A stretch of DNA of 64,000 nt from Acephala macrosclerotiorum. Lineage: Eukaryota > Ascomycota > Leotiomycetes > Helotiales > Mollisiaceae. How positions within the stretch are numbered: position 1 is the stretch's first letter; each line of letters opens with the position of its first letter. Positions 24,041 to 38,851 of the stretch are shown in pieces. The notes beneath the pieces are model-generated. The model did no database searches. It was not told where the DNA came from and saw only the letters and a program-made list of their open reading frames with translations. The stretch is taken from positions 124,001 to 188,000 of the forward strand of contig MU119206.1 in the NCBI GenBank assembly GCA_014904845.1. The letters run 5' to 3'. Position numbers and translations under genes: made by a program.

Positions 24041-27000
24041 TTATTCGCGACGGTTATTGTTGGAGTTTTCCTTGTGGCGCTCTTCGCCTTGTTTGCACAA
24101 AATGGTGAAGCATCATGTAAAGCCGACGATCTCTTGAAGGCTTTCATGAACAACCATAAGCCCGCTATCGCATTCTGCTCGGCTTCTGCGAAGGCTCCAA
24201 GTGGCGCTGCTCCCACCTTTGTGCATGTACAGTATTCTATTGCTGATTACTCGAGTGCATGCGCATGCATTAAAACTGCGGCGATCAAAATCCTTGGGAC
24301 GAGCACAATCTCGGGGATATCCAGGCCACAGGTTCAGGCTGCCGTTCATGCTGCTGCTGGCCTTCCGTTGCCACAATCACAGGCAGGAAGTATTACACCC
24401 ATCTCGTTGAGTCGGACATCAACGTGTCTCACAACTTCCCTGAGACCCACCTCAACCTCATCCTCAAAGTCGTCCTCGAAATCATCCTCGAGATCGTCTT
24501 CCAAGTCATCGGTGCCTGTGTCAGTGTTCTCTTTATCCAAGAGCTCTTCGACCACAAGCTCAAAATCCTCCACAGCTACTTCCAAACAATCATCCAAATC
24601 ATCGTCAATTCCTACGACCAGGTCCAGCAGCCGCCTGTCATCCACATCACAACTCTCCACGGCCACACCCAAACAATTATCGATCCCATCGTCCACAATC
24701 TCGAGGACAGTAGTCAGCTGTCTTCAGTCAGCAGGCTCTCGTCAATCAGCAACAAGCTTTCATCTAGCAGCACGACGAGACTTTCAAGTAGTACCCGATC
24801 GTCATTTAAGGTCATCTCTTCAGGCTCGACAAAACTGCTGCCGCGGTGTTCTCCTTGAGCAGAAGATCTTCGTCCTCGTCCGTGGGCCTTACAACCTCCT
24901 CCCCGACATTACTTAGCAGCATCGAGACAACATCATCCGCAAAGACATTTGGAGTTTATACCAGTGTCCTGCCCGTTGTTGTCACAGCCAATTAATTTCC
25001 CGCGTCGTGCAATATCTCGACAGTTACCATCAGTCAATATGCTTCAACATGTAAGTACTCTCATAATCCAAGTCCCGAAAATGGCCAATATGGATCGGTA
25101 ACGAATTGATTTCTAAATGTGACGGATCCTGACCATGTCCAGGCTAATCAATCACTATTGTGACCTCCACCTTGACAGTATCACCCACTATGCCTCTCTT
25201 TAGCACGTCTGTCGCTCAAATAGGAATACCATCGACTGTCACTACTATCATTCTGTCTACAGTGACACTCTTGGCATCTACTATCGCTGTAACGGCAATG
25301 AACTTTACTACCGCTATTTCAATCAGTACGGTTCACGCTCCCCGCCTCGACCCTCACCCTCGGTGGATCCGTGAATACTTTACCTGCCTCCATCTCAACT
25401 TTAACCCTGCCAGTCTCTACGATGACAGTCCTACGGTCAAACATAACTCTACCTGCTTCTACCTTACCTGCCTCAACAGTTACCGTGGTGGGGACGAACT
25501 TCACTGTGCCAGCTTCTATTTCGACCGTCACTCAGACATTTACGCAAACAATAGTCGCCAACCAGTCTGCAACCATTTTGTTCCGCGTCTTCAATCCCAC
25601 AAGTACTGCACCTATGGTATGTATACCATACACATTGATATCTGACAGCTTCGAGTCGTACCCTCCTGGTTACTACCCGGCACTCGCACCATGGGTAATC
25701 AGCAATAGTATACCGTTGTGAGAGATTGCGACTTTCAATAGCCACACTAGAACAAATAACTTGTAAGTTATTCATCTGCCAACCTGAATGTACCAAGATT
25801 CGTGGAACACTCAAACCTCCATTTTCACGCGATTCACTTGCCTCGCTGCCATTTCCAAAGCTGCTCGCGGAATAGTGGCCTCTTGGTGGCCTATTGCACG
25901 TCGGCTTGTCCAGTAATGAATTTGTCCTGCGTAAAATCCTTTGGACCGCTGGACGTCCAAGATGGTGGAGGCCGAAGTGCTCCATAGATTCCTGCGACCC
26001 TTGATGAGCCTTCCATTTACCAATATGGCTGACAATTATAGATTCCTCAACAATACATACCAACGAGGGTTCAACCTCATGCAATCTCTCAACATAGCGC
26101 TGTGCGCCAACACAATCTATCGTTCGAATTCTGGTCCCTCATATCACCACCCAACAACCCAGGTCCAACTTGCTCCTATTCTGTTTGCTTTGGGTCAGCT
26201 TGTCAGGTCGTGGGAACAATGAGAACATCCGATCCGAACTATTTGCAATCGCAGCTTTATTCAAGGAACTACGTGAGCACCAGTAACGTTCAACCCATGA
26301 ATGTAACAATTTCAATGGGTGTCTGCAACTCGCATCTTCAGCTGGATGATATTTCGTTTGCACCACTAAGCTTATTCAGCACGCAGTTGACGGGCTCTAC
26401 GGCTTTCTCTTCAGCCCCGGTAGCACGATCGCCGTACATACTCGCACTTGTTCGCAGTTTCAAAGTCCCTCTGTACCCAGCTCATTTGCTACTACCTCTC
26501 TCAGCATTTCTACTTCGATAACAACTTCGAGCAGTTCGCAAGCGAATAGCACATCAACACTCACTCCGGTCACCACCAGATCCCTTGGTGTTGTTACTTC
26601 GACAACTGCTCCTACCAATTCGCTGTGCACCGCTCCGAGTTTGATAAACGGTGGATTCGAAGCATATCCAACAGATGCCGTAGATGCTTACGCACCATGG
26701 ACCTTCAACCCCCCCGGAACGTTGCGAGTTACCCCATAGAGTAATAGAGGACACTCCACAAGCTGGCCAACAATACTCGTGAGCACTGGACTGTGGAAAT
26801 ATCCGAATATTAAGCTAATTCGAACAGTTATCTCTACCTGGCTTCAAATATTGCGTGCTCCTTATCACGGACCATTAGCGTTTGTAGTTATACCCCGTAC
26901 TACTTCAAATTCTGGTTGCAAGTGTACGGGTCCACAAACTGCGATATACAAGTGTGTTTCGGTTTGGATTATCAGGTTGCAGCCATAGTCCAAGCAGACA

Positions 27001-30000
27001 CCTGTAAATGTCAATTTCTCGGAGAATTATTCTCTCTTTCGGCACGTCTCTAGAGTGCATTCCGCCATCTGCGCTTCACTTGTGCTCCAGACGCACTCCT
27101 AAGACGCAATTTTGCTCTTAGAACATTCAAAGAAGTTTGCTAACTCAGACCTCTTGATGAACAAGGGAGTGGTCTCAGGTCACTAGGATGTATACTGGTA
27201 GCAGCGATACATCTTTGAACGTCTCTATCGTGTCGTTATCGAATGCTTGTCAAAATTTGCAGCTGGATAGTATTACTTTTAATCCAACTCCACAGGAACC
27301 CAGCATTCAACCTCTTCTCGGCTTTGTGTTCCTTTGCTCTTAAAAACCCCAGTGCTAATTTGTCCAAGTGTGTACTAGTGGTGTCGACCAGACCACCAAC
27401 GAAGGCTTGGAGGCAGTCGGCTTCCACAATCTTCCCGCGGTTTGGGAACATGGCAGCGCCAATAGTTTTGAGGTATCTTCTATCAACGCGAGCCGAACCC
27501 ATTCTGGTTCCGCTGCGCTGTATGCTCTAAGCCCTTTCTCTCCCCAAAGTTGACATCAGCTGAGCATGTTGCAGGTCGCTGAAAGTAATAAATAGGGGCG
27601 CACAGGATGTCCATTATTTCGAGTTCTGGCAGGTTCGTATTCCTCATCTCTAAATTATTACGTTGTCTCCCTGGAACGACATTCTGAAAACATAGACTGA
27701 TTTTCCATATGCATAGTCTGGTTTTGTGCTAATACAGATTATACCTTATCGATGTGGATAGCTTTTGCCAATTCCGATCCATATGCACAGCTCGAAGTAT
27801 CAATTGAAGGTTCTTACAGCGGCTACCTGGCCACTGACATGGCGCCTACAACTCAAACGCAGGATGGATTTCAACTTTGGCAAGGACATGGACCCACCAG
27901 ACTGAACCCTACTTTACAATGCTCGATTTCTTCATACAGTCCAAATATGATGTTGTCACTGACTACATTTCGCTGGTAGCTGTGGTTTCAGCCTTTTCAT
28001 CTTCTGGGATCAGCTCTGCATTGACTCGTCCCACTAGCACTTCTGCGGCGAGCATTTCAAGTACGGTCACGCCATTGCTAACAACCAGCACTTCCGGATC
28101 AAGTGCAACAAGCGCGTTTGTCCCCTCTACTACAACGGGCAGTGTAAGTGCTTGCACCAATACAACAGGTTCAGTCTTGAGCAATGGTGGTTTCGATGCT
28201 CCTATGGGCTATATTACTATCCCGTCCTGGAAATTTGCAGGCCCGATCGCAGAGAATGCATTTTCGCCGGGTCATACGGGCCTCGCAATGTAAGCCAACC
28301 ATAATCTTCCAAGATTTCTAGGACATTCGGCTGATCTCGAGCAGAATCATCTGGCCAAATCTAGCTACGGGAACAGCTGTGGCCCGGAGCATGCAGCAGA
28401 CTGTTGCAATCTGTCCTGGGACGCCATATCTTTTCCAATTTTGGCTTACAAGCATATATGTTACCGGAAATGCCTGTCCTCTAAACGTCTGTTTGGGGAT
28501 AACTACCAATTTGTTGTAAATAGAAAGTCTCTATATCAGACATTCCCTCGGTACCAGAGAATGTATGTAGGAGGTAGCCAGGCCACGCTGACAGTTGGGG
28601 TCTCGACAGCTTCTTGCGATTAAAATATCGCTATCGACGATATGTCTTTCGTGGCTTCGACTTGTGATTCAAACCCAGCTCCGATCTGCAATGCGTCTCT
28701 TGGTACCAATCTGATCATTGGCGGAGGTTTCCAGAACTCAGGCAGCATCAGCACTCAGCAACCTTGGGGACTGACATGCAATGGTGGCTGCTCAGAGATG
28801 GGTGTCAATCTCTACTCACCTCGTCATAACAGTCTTGATGGAATGTGAGTGCTAGTATTCTCGTTCGAGAAGAAATCTTACTTATGAAGCAACAGTGGCA
28901 TGTGGATTTGGAACACGAGTGTTCCGATTGGATACACGCTCTGGCAGACAGTCACCGTTTGTGCCAATCCGCAATACATCCTTGGATTCTGGATTGTCAA
29001 CCTTCAGCCAGGTCCTTCTTACGACCTGTCCATCTGCTTCGGTGAAGACTGTGGTCCTGTTGGAGCTGCCTCCAACCCTAGGAACATTTACAATCCAGCT
29101 TTCGTCTACTTCTCGCGACAATACCAAGGACCCAGCCAGCGCAGGCCGCAACTGAGAGCCAGCCCTTTGCCGGCAAGGCCAACAGCGGCGCCACTTGGAC
29201 CAACGACATCAGTCACGGCGATCTGGTTCGCAGCAACCCCGACCGGACCATGACCATTGATCCATGCAACTTGCAGTTCCTATATCAGGGACGAGCTCCC
29301 GGGTCCAGCCTCTCACGTTCAATGTGGGTGTGAAGGTGAGCAACTGTGTTACTTTGGTCGAGATAGATGACGTTTCGTTCAATGCCACATCTTCAAGCAT
29401 AGTCCCATCAACCAACGTGTGCAGCTCTCCGGCCTTACCCGCAGCTGCGTCTTCTACGACTGTGGTTCCAAGCACCGCTACCTCTTCACCGCCCGACATC
29501 TGCTCAAACTACGACAACGTCCTTTCCAATCCTGGATTTGAGGATATTGTCGAAGTTTCACCTTATGATCAGATAGCACCTTGGGTGATGAACGGCATCA
29601 ATAACATGGTCCCTTATATTATGACCTAAGACCCACATTCTGGATCCAGTGAGATGTAAGAGACCTCTTACAAGTCCCGCATTCTTTTGGACATTGCTGG
29701 CGGGTGATAGGATGGGTATCATCAAAATTGCAATAACCCAGGCCCATGTTCCTTCTCCATGACGCAAACAGCACCGGTTTGTGGAAGCGGAACCTACAGC
29801 TTCAGCTTCTGGACTATGCAAGATGGCGAGGGTGGTACGACTTGTGATATCAATGCTTGCTTTGATGGGCAGTGCATTCCTATTGCTACCATTGACGGTT
29901 CCAGTCTGAGCTGGCAGCAGTATAGTGTGGTGGTTCAAGGCTTCTATGAGGACTATGTCGATATTGGGATTGAGACCGATAGCTGTGACTATTTGTGCTC

Positions 30001-30109
30001 TATGATGACTTCGCATTCGTCTTGCAACAGTGTTTATGGTAGAGAAGATGATACTCTACAGGAGCAGAGACAAGAGGCTCAGAGATGTCTCAGAAGTTCT
30101 TCAAAATAA
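24041..30109 (+). pseudogene. decayed large secreted Ser/Thr-rich adhesin-like protein with six NGGFE-type modules
   Basis: From about 24041 an open frame lacking an ATG gives a hydrophobic leader (TVIVGVFLVALFALFAQ) and a cysteine-containing head (SCKADDLLKAF ... SACACIK). Then come Ser-rich runs (24430-24850), Thr/Val/Pro-rich repeats (25160-25560) and six modules. Each module opens with an xGGFE-like turn and W, at about 25641, 26648, 27397, 28182, 28720 and 29529. Modules continue with Y-x-F-x-FW, cysteine pairs and a closing LDDISF, IDDMSF or IDDVSF. These resemble carbohydrate-binding-like modules of fungal cell-surface proteins. Stops at 25719, 26737, 28517, 28621 and 29627 plus several frame changes break it. 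Some breaks are true introns, with phased GT-AG pairs after 28290 and 28842. It could once have acted in surface adhesion. Confidence 0.75.
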
Positions 30110-30305
30110 TATAATAATACAATTGTCCAAAACTTGTCCGAACATTGTCGTCCTCATCGTCGCCAAACCCCTGAACCCCACATCCCGCTAGCCCCCCGCA
30201 TGACAACCCCACTTCAACCCCTCAGCAAATCATCTCCTTCTGCCGCCTCGCACGCCATGCAGCCAATGACCACGACCTGTGTGAACGGAACACACATAAG
30301 ATGAG

Positions 30306-31505
30306 ATGGATTATCAAGATGGAGGACTCAGCGCCCTCAATCCTTCAGATCAAAATGGCGATACTGCAGCCATGTCACCCGAAAGCAGCAACAGCGCCAA
30401 TGCCAAGTCGAAGCTCCAGCTGCCCATGAGCTGCGACCCCCCCGGACCCGGAAATCCCGCGAAGCAGCTTGTATGGATTGTACGTATTCTTCCCAACCTT
30501 AGATAGGAGATTTCTTCGGGTGTCACAGACTTCACTCTTGCCAAAGATCTGCCTATTAAAGAAGATAGTAAGCTAACAAGCACACGCCTCCAGGTTTTCG
30601 GAGCAACAGGACACATGGGTCGTAGCCTCGTCCGCTGCTGTCTCAACCAAGGAGACCTCGTCTGCGCCGTCGGCCGAACCTTCGAAAACACCCTCCCCTC
30701 CATGCAAGGCTGGCATGAAAACTGCCTTGGAACCCTCTGCGATGTCCGCGCCCGCGAATCTGTAAACGAAATCATCAAAACGGCTATCTCTCACTTCGGA
30801 CGCGTTGATATTATAGTGAATTGCTCGGGATATGGAGTAATTGGAGCTTGTGAGGATCAGGATGAACATGAGGTTCGGAATCAATTCGAGACGAATTTTA
30901 TGGGGACGTTGAATATTCTTCAATTGAGCTTGCCGTATTTCAGGGAGCAGGGCGCGGGAAGGTATCTGATCTTTAGTTCTACGAGTGGGGCGTTGGGTGT
31001 TCCGGGTTTGGGACCGTATTGTGCTACGAAGTATGCGGTAGAGGGGTTGATTGAAGCGATGCTTTATGAGATTGATAGTTTCAATATTAAGGCTACGCTT
31101 GTGGAGCCTGGGCTCGTGAGGAGGGATGAGCCGGATTGGGAGAGTAATCCTTTGCCCACTTGGGGGCATTTTTTGATTAAGCCGGCGAGTGAGCCGTATA
31201 GTCATGCTACGTCTCCGGCGCTTCATGCCAAGAGGATGGTACAGTGGTTGGGAGACAAGCAGCCTACAAGTGCGGTCAAGTGTGCGGAGTTGGTGTGGCA
31301 GTTGGGACATTGCTCATATCCGCCGCTAAGGCTACTCTTGGGGAGTTATGCTATTGAGAGTATCAGGGATAGGTTAAGGTCAATTATCGAGGAGTTGGAG
31401 GACTGGAAACATTTGCACTTTCCTGTGGCACCGGATGCCCAGCTTGGTGAGGATAGTAAGGACGAAGATGGCGAGGACTCCGGACGGATGGAGACTGGGC
31501 CATAG
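30306..31505 (+). CDS. short-chain dehydrogenase/reductase
   Basis: Exons 30306-30479 and 30594-31505 join in phase 0 through a 114-nt intron to 361 aa. A 58-residue polar, Pro/Ser-rich N-terminus precedes the Rossmann start VFGATGHMGR. The segment GRVDIIVNCSGYGVIG replaces the usual NNAG by NCSG. The catalytic triad is visible as IFSSTSGALG and YCATKYAVEG (Ser, then Tyr-x3-Lys), and the chain ends with an acidic tail. The length and the LVEPGLVRRDEPDWE stretch suit classical SDRs acting on lipids or small ketones. Cofactor (NADPH or NADH) and substrate cannot be told. The gene is intact and lies right after the pseudogene region; its stop faces the Derlin stop. Confidence 0.82.
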
Positions 31506-31826
31506 CGCGGAAGAAAGTTCGTCTGGTGTTTGAAATGTCGTCCGAGCATTAAAATACTAGTGATCTATTCAGAAGCATTCTAGTATGTCCCAAAGCACGG
31601 ATGAAGCAATGGACAATTCCTATTGCAGTCTAACATCCACTACGCTTAAAAAATACGCCGGCCTGGGGCAAATTTCAAGTGGAAAGAAATGAATTTGGTA
31701 TCAGGTACATACTTTCAACGCCAACGCCAACCCAAAAATGTCTTGCACCTTATTCAAAGATCTCAAGTCTCATGCTCATCATTTACGCCGAACCCCGTTG
31801 TATGCCTACCCCAGCCCAATGCTCAC
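31506..31826. terminator. convergent 3' flank of the SDR and Derlin genes
   Basis: The 321-bp spacer between two facing stop codons contains no supported frame; it should hold both polyadenylation sites. Confidence 0.35.
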
Positions 31827-32721
31827 TTATCGTACTTCTGGTGCGGCCGCAACCGCAATCTCATTGTTGACTTCGTCCGCTGTCTCCTCTCTCGGTCGTC
31901 CTTCGAACAATCGTCTCCACCACATTGGGGGATCAAGTGGTCTCTGACCATTGTGTAGTGGTGGCCAAACATCTGCGAAGAAGTACCACACATGTCCAAT
32001 TACTACTCCCATGATCTCATCTTTAGGAATCATGCCATGGACCACCAAGCTGAATAGCATGAGCACCCATGGTAGCCATGGTGCTGTGAACACCAGCAGG
32101 CCGAGGAAGCTGAGCTGAGTGTCTGGATTCCTTCGCGACCATATGTATACAAGCGTCGAAGATAGAGGATGGCCTAGGAATGGCATAGACACTAATGGTG
32201 AAAGACATATCAAGCATGTCGTTGCGTAAAGTAGAAGCCAGGAGAAATGCGCGGGTGACCGGCCGGATGACTCTTCGAGAAGCCGTGAGTATCGAGTGAG
32301 AAAGAAAACATGGAATACGAGATCGAGGGAAAGAGGGCCGAAGTAGAGGAAGGTTGTAAGCAGTCGCCAATACTAGGTCTTATGTTAATTTTAACACTTT
32401 TGGTGGATGGGATGTTGGTTCGTACCTGAGACTTTCCAAATACAGCGCGGAAGCTGTAGAATAGTTGGAATGGAGTTACTATCTGGCATTGTACAAGAGC
32501 ACTTGTCAAGACGGTAGCTGTGGTCCACCACCGGGTGCATAAAGGCACTGTGAATGCTGTTAGCTGCGGTCCTAGGTCATCTTCCTGTATTTGGAGGTCG
32601 CAAAGGCCAAGGAGAATCTAGGCTGCTGTAGTAGAGAAAGAGGTTTCTTACTCTCCCACCACCAGGTCTCCAGTGGGAATCCAGCTTGTCCGCCTATTCC
32701 TCCATCACCTCCACCCATCAT
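31827..32721 (-). CDS. DER1: Derlin (DER1 family, ER-associated degradation)
   Basis: Exons 32721-32652, 32547-32426 and 32372-31827 join in phase to 245 aa, with introns of 104 and 53 nt. Recognisable Derlin blocks are TTATVLTSALVQCQIVTPFQ, YWRLLTTFLYFGPLSLDLVF, LLEESSGRSPAHFSW, FTAPWLPWVLMLFSLVVHG and VIGHVWYFFADVWPPLHNG, with the WR and GxxxG family signatures. It is a rhomboid-like pseudoprotease of the ER membrane that moves misfolded proteins to the cytosol with Hrd1 and Cdc48; this role is established for the family. Several hydrophobic segments fit a multi-pass topology. Two adjacent ATGs (32721 and 32718) are possible starts. It is divergent from CENP-A. Confidence 0.93.
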
Positions 32722-33334
32722 CTGATCCATATTGTTAGTAAGAGGGGTTGAATAAGCCTCCTGAAATCAACGATTGCAAACAATATCCGCAGAGGTTCGA
32801 TCGTGAATGGCGGATGGCGCAAAGCTTTAAGGCAAGGTCAAGTCGTTAAGATACTCATCGATGAAAGGTGAATGTCCGAGATGTGGCAGTCCCGGTATTT
32901 CTTTATGCTCTGCTTGAGTGTCCTCTTCGGAGCTGCGTTATCAACGCTGAGGTGGCGTTATCGGATTTAGTTTGCACCGCCACACTAAGGCTAGTATTGT
33001 TGCTCGGCAGTACCCTTGCAAAGTAAACAGACTTCGAGAATCGCATCACATCTTCTGTGGAATAGGTCATTGAGGCTCAATACCTATATTACCGTTGAAG
33101 AAAGTCCCATTGAGACTCTGTATCAATAATTGAGTCAGAAGTCACACCATCGACGCCGGCGCACGCCTCAATACGAGCTCATCGCGTCGACGCGCGCACA
33201 CGATAGCCCTTCCGGCCCCTCGAATTTTCAGGTCAATCGCACGAAATCTGAGTCGCATTCCTCAAAATTGCAGAAGTCGACATTATTGGTACATTCCACT
33301 GCCATAGCGACGCGAATATCTGCTTTCGTCGAAG
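32722..33334. promoter_or_regulatory. divergent promoter region of Derlin and CENP-A
   Basis: This 613-bp region serves two divergent genes. The frame at 33130-33372 overlaps the CENP-A start in another frame and has no domain. No regulatory motif could be assigned with confidence. Confidence 0.4.
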
Positions 33335-33992
33335 ATGTCGCAAGCTCAGAAACGGATGCGCACCTTGGGTGAATCCTCTTCAACTCCAAAAAGAGGTAGA
33401 CCCTCGGGCAAGACTGTAGGCAAGACTACACCAAGTATGGGTCCCAAGGCGGCATCAAAGAGATTAAGTACTGGAGGAAAGAGAAGAAGCGGTGCAGGTG
33501 CGGTTGAGCGTAAGTCGCAGTTTTGGTGAACATGCGTCAGCAGAGGGTGTCAACATGGCATCTGCATACGCGCTATAATACCAAGACTAACATCTTCAAT
33601 AGCTGGAGATCCAGTACCCGGCCGAAAGAAGCGCAGATATAAGCCAGGTACAAAGGCTTTACAAGAGATTAGGAAATTCCAGCGATCGACGGACCTATTG
33701 CTACTCAAACTACCTTTCTCGCGACTCGTGAGTCGGAATACAACACCAATTGCACGATTGTAACTGACAAAATTAGGTCCGTGAAATAGCTCTTACTCTA
33801 CGTCCCGCCGGCGAAGGAATGCGTTGGCAATCCCAGGCTATTCAAGCTCTTCAAGAGGCTTCCGAGGCATTCCTAGTACATCTTTTCGAGGATACGAACC
33901 TTTGTGCTTTGCACGCGAAAAGGGTCACAATCATGCAAAAGGATATACAACTTGCTAGGAGAATTCGAGGTGCTTGGGGAGGATTGGGTTAA
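33335..33992 (+). CDS. CSE4: centromeric histone H3 variant (CENP-A/Cse4)
   Basis: Exons 33335-33509, 33603-33727 and 33777-33992 give 171 aa. A divergent basic tail of about 60 residues, unlike the H3 tail, leads to [20 protein letters not shown] and the histone fold. Diagnostic CENP-A features are the lengthened loop 1 ([15 protein letters not shown], two residues longer than H3), an IMQKD in place of the H3 IMPKD, and a C-terminal extension after RRIRG (AWGGLG). H3-like parts are [29 protein letters not shown] and QLARRIRG. The protein marks centromeres by replacing H3 in the nucleosome and recruits the inner kinetochore. It is intact, and its stop faces that of homoserine kinase. Confidence 0.95.
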
Positions 33993-34212
33993 GTCATTAA
34001 TTGTGCCATTGGATTGTAGGACTTTTTGTTTGATTATGGCGTCGAGGAGGTGGCCGGTTACTGCTACATGGAGATGGGGGCTACTTGGTATAGGCAGCTC
34101 TATTTGCTCCGGAATAGCTCAAGACCATATGTGATTTGAGGCTCCATATTTGGCAGAGTCTATGCACATTTTGCGGGGTATAAACGTCCAACGAACTTGC
34201 TTCCTTCATCTC
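33993..34212. terminator. convergent 3' flank of CENP-A and homoserine kinase
   Basis: This 220-bp spacer between facing stop codons has no coding signal. Confidence 0.35.
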
Positions 34213-35367
34213 TCAGCTACGTGTGACTGTTGTGCCGTCCTCTGCTGGCTCTAATAGCTCCCATCTGCACTTGATTTTCTTCTTTGCAAACATATCAAGA
34301 ATGACTTTTGCAATTCCATCAAAGTTCTCGGTTGCTAATGCTAGGATTGTTGGGCCCGCACCAGAGAGGCATATTCCACAAAGACCAGGATGTGACATTG
34401 GTGTGACTGATTGAAGAATTTCGGGCAAGCCAGGAATAAGACCTTTCCGGTAGGGCTGATGGACTTTATCCTGCATTGCAAGGTAGATCTGATCCGCATC
34501 TGGAGGTGACCGTCCAAGCGCAGATGGCAGCAAGGCTATTCTCTGGAGGTTGAACACAACATCTGCTCTCGAGTACGAAGCTGGTAGTACACTTCTGGCT
34601 TTCGCTGTGGCAACCTCGAAGTCTGGGATAATGGCAATGGCTTTGATCTCCCTCGCCCATGGGAATTTCATGTAATGACCAATGCCAACGGGAGGCTCTG
34701 GCGGAGCATCTCCAGTGTCTAAACCACCAGCAGGTTCAGGGAGGACTTCGCTTAGCGGAATCTCCTTTCTCTCGGTGTCCTCTGGGCTCAAGTCGTTGAG
34801 ATATGTTCCCACGAAGCCACCATACAGCGCTGCTGCCACATTATCCGGATGACGTTCTGCATTTGAATCAGCTCTTTGCTTTTGCAGTCAGAAAAGGCAG
34901 CTCACCAATCATCAAGCAATAATCCAGCATTCTTGCCTTCGAGAGTCCCAGCTTCCCAACCTCATTCCCAAGCACCACACCCGCAACAACAGCAGCTCCC
35001 GAACTCCCCAAACCCCTTCCAAGAGGAATTGGGTTTTTGATATGAACTCTGGTCTCGGCGGGAAAACTTCTTTGACCATGGCACCTCAGCACGTATAAGG
35101 CTGTCCTCGTGATCAGGTTGTTGTCGGCACTCAGGGGCACCTCGTCCGCACCCTCGCCCTCGTACGAGATCACGCAATTCAGCACAGCTTCAGACTTCTC
35201 CGATTGGGCAATGTCTACGCGTATTTCAAGCCATATCGAGAGTGCAAGCCCTATGACATCGAATCCGGGGCCTATATTCGCGGATGAACAGGGTACTTCT
35301 GTGGAAGGAATTAGCTATTCGGCCTCAAAATAGAATCACAGAAAGCCATACTTATCGTGATCGTCAT
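34213..35367 (-). CDS. THR1: homoserine kinase
   Basis: Exons 35367-35352 (16 nt), 35298-34906 and 34856-34213 give 350 aa, the usual length. The 16-nt exon supplies MTITIK, which leads directly into VPCSSANIGPGFDVIGLALS, the GHMP-kinase N-terminal block. The ATP-binding motif is NPIPLGRGLGSSGAAVVAGV. ERHPDNVAAALYGGFVG spans the second intron, and CGICLSGAGPTILAL is the C-terminal GHMP motif. It phosphorylates L-homoserine with ATP in threonine synthesis. All key motifs are present. It is divergent from ADE5,7 with 233 bp between start codons. Confidence 0.95.
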
Positions 35368-38391
<3,024 letters not shown>

Positions 38392-38851
38392 ATTTTTTTG
38401 ATATGGCGTTTGGGAGATACCAAAATGGGTGTGGTTCTTGATCATTTGATCGTAGCATAGTCCCGGGCGTTCTTTGTACATAAGTGAGATTTCTTACACA
38501 TTCGCCGACCAGCGTGTTCCACTTGGAGATTGAAGCTCCCACGGACATTGAGGGTCGCCAAGCGCTAAGGGTGGTTAGGGGGTGTCACTATCAAATTATG
38601 ACGTGTAACTAAGACCATTTTTCCTCGGGCCCGAACCCCGGGCATCTAAGAGTTCGAGATACGCAGAGGCAACGACTCCGCACTCGATGAAAGAGCAGCC
38701 TTGCATCAAGCTTGCATTCCCGAATTTAAGCATCCTCACGGCTCAATCAGCATCGATACATTGAGATTACTGATATGCCCGAGACCGAACCATATCTCTC
38801 CGCCCCTCGCTCAACAATGAGACTGTTCCATCGGCCGCCGAAGTAATTACA
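38392..38851. promoter_or_regulatory. ADE5,7 3' flank and promoter of the Zn2Cys6 gene
   Basis: No supported frame in this 460-bp spacer. Small GC-rich stretches near 38620-38650 are the only visible compositional feature. Confidence 0.35.

Noticed and set aside
25473..26084. Minus frame of 203 codons
   Set aside because: Antisense of the modular pseudogene; no independent domain.
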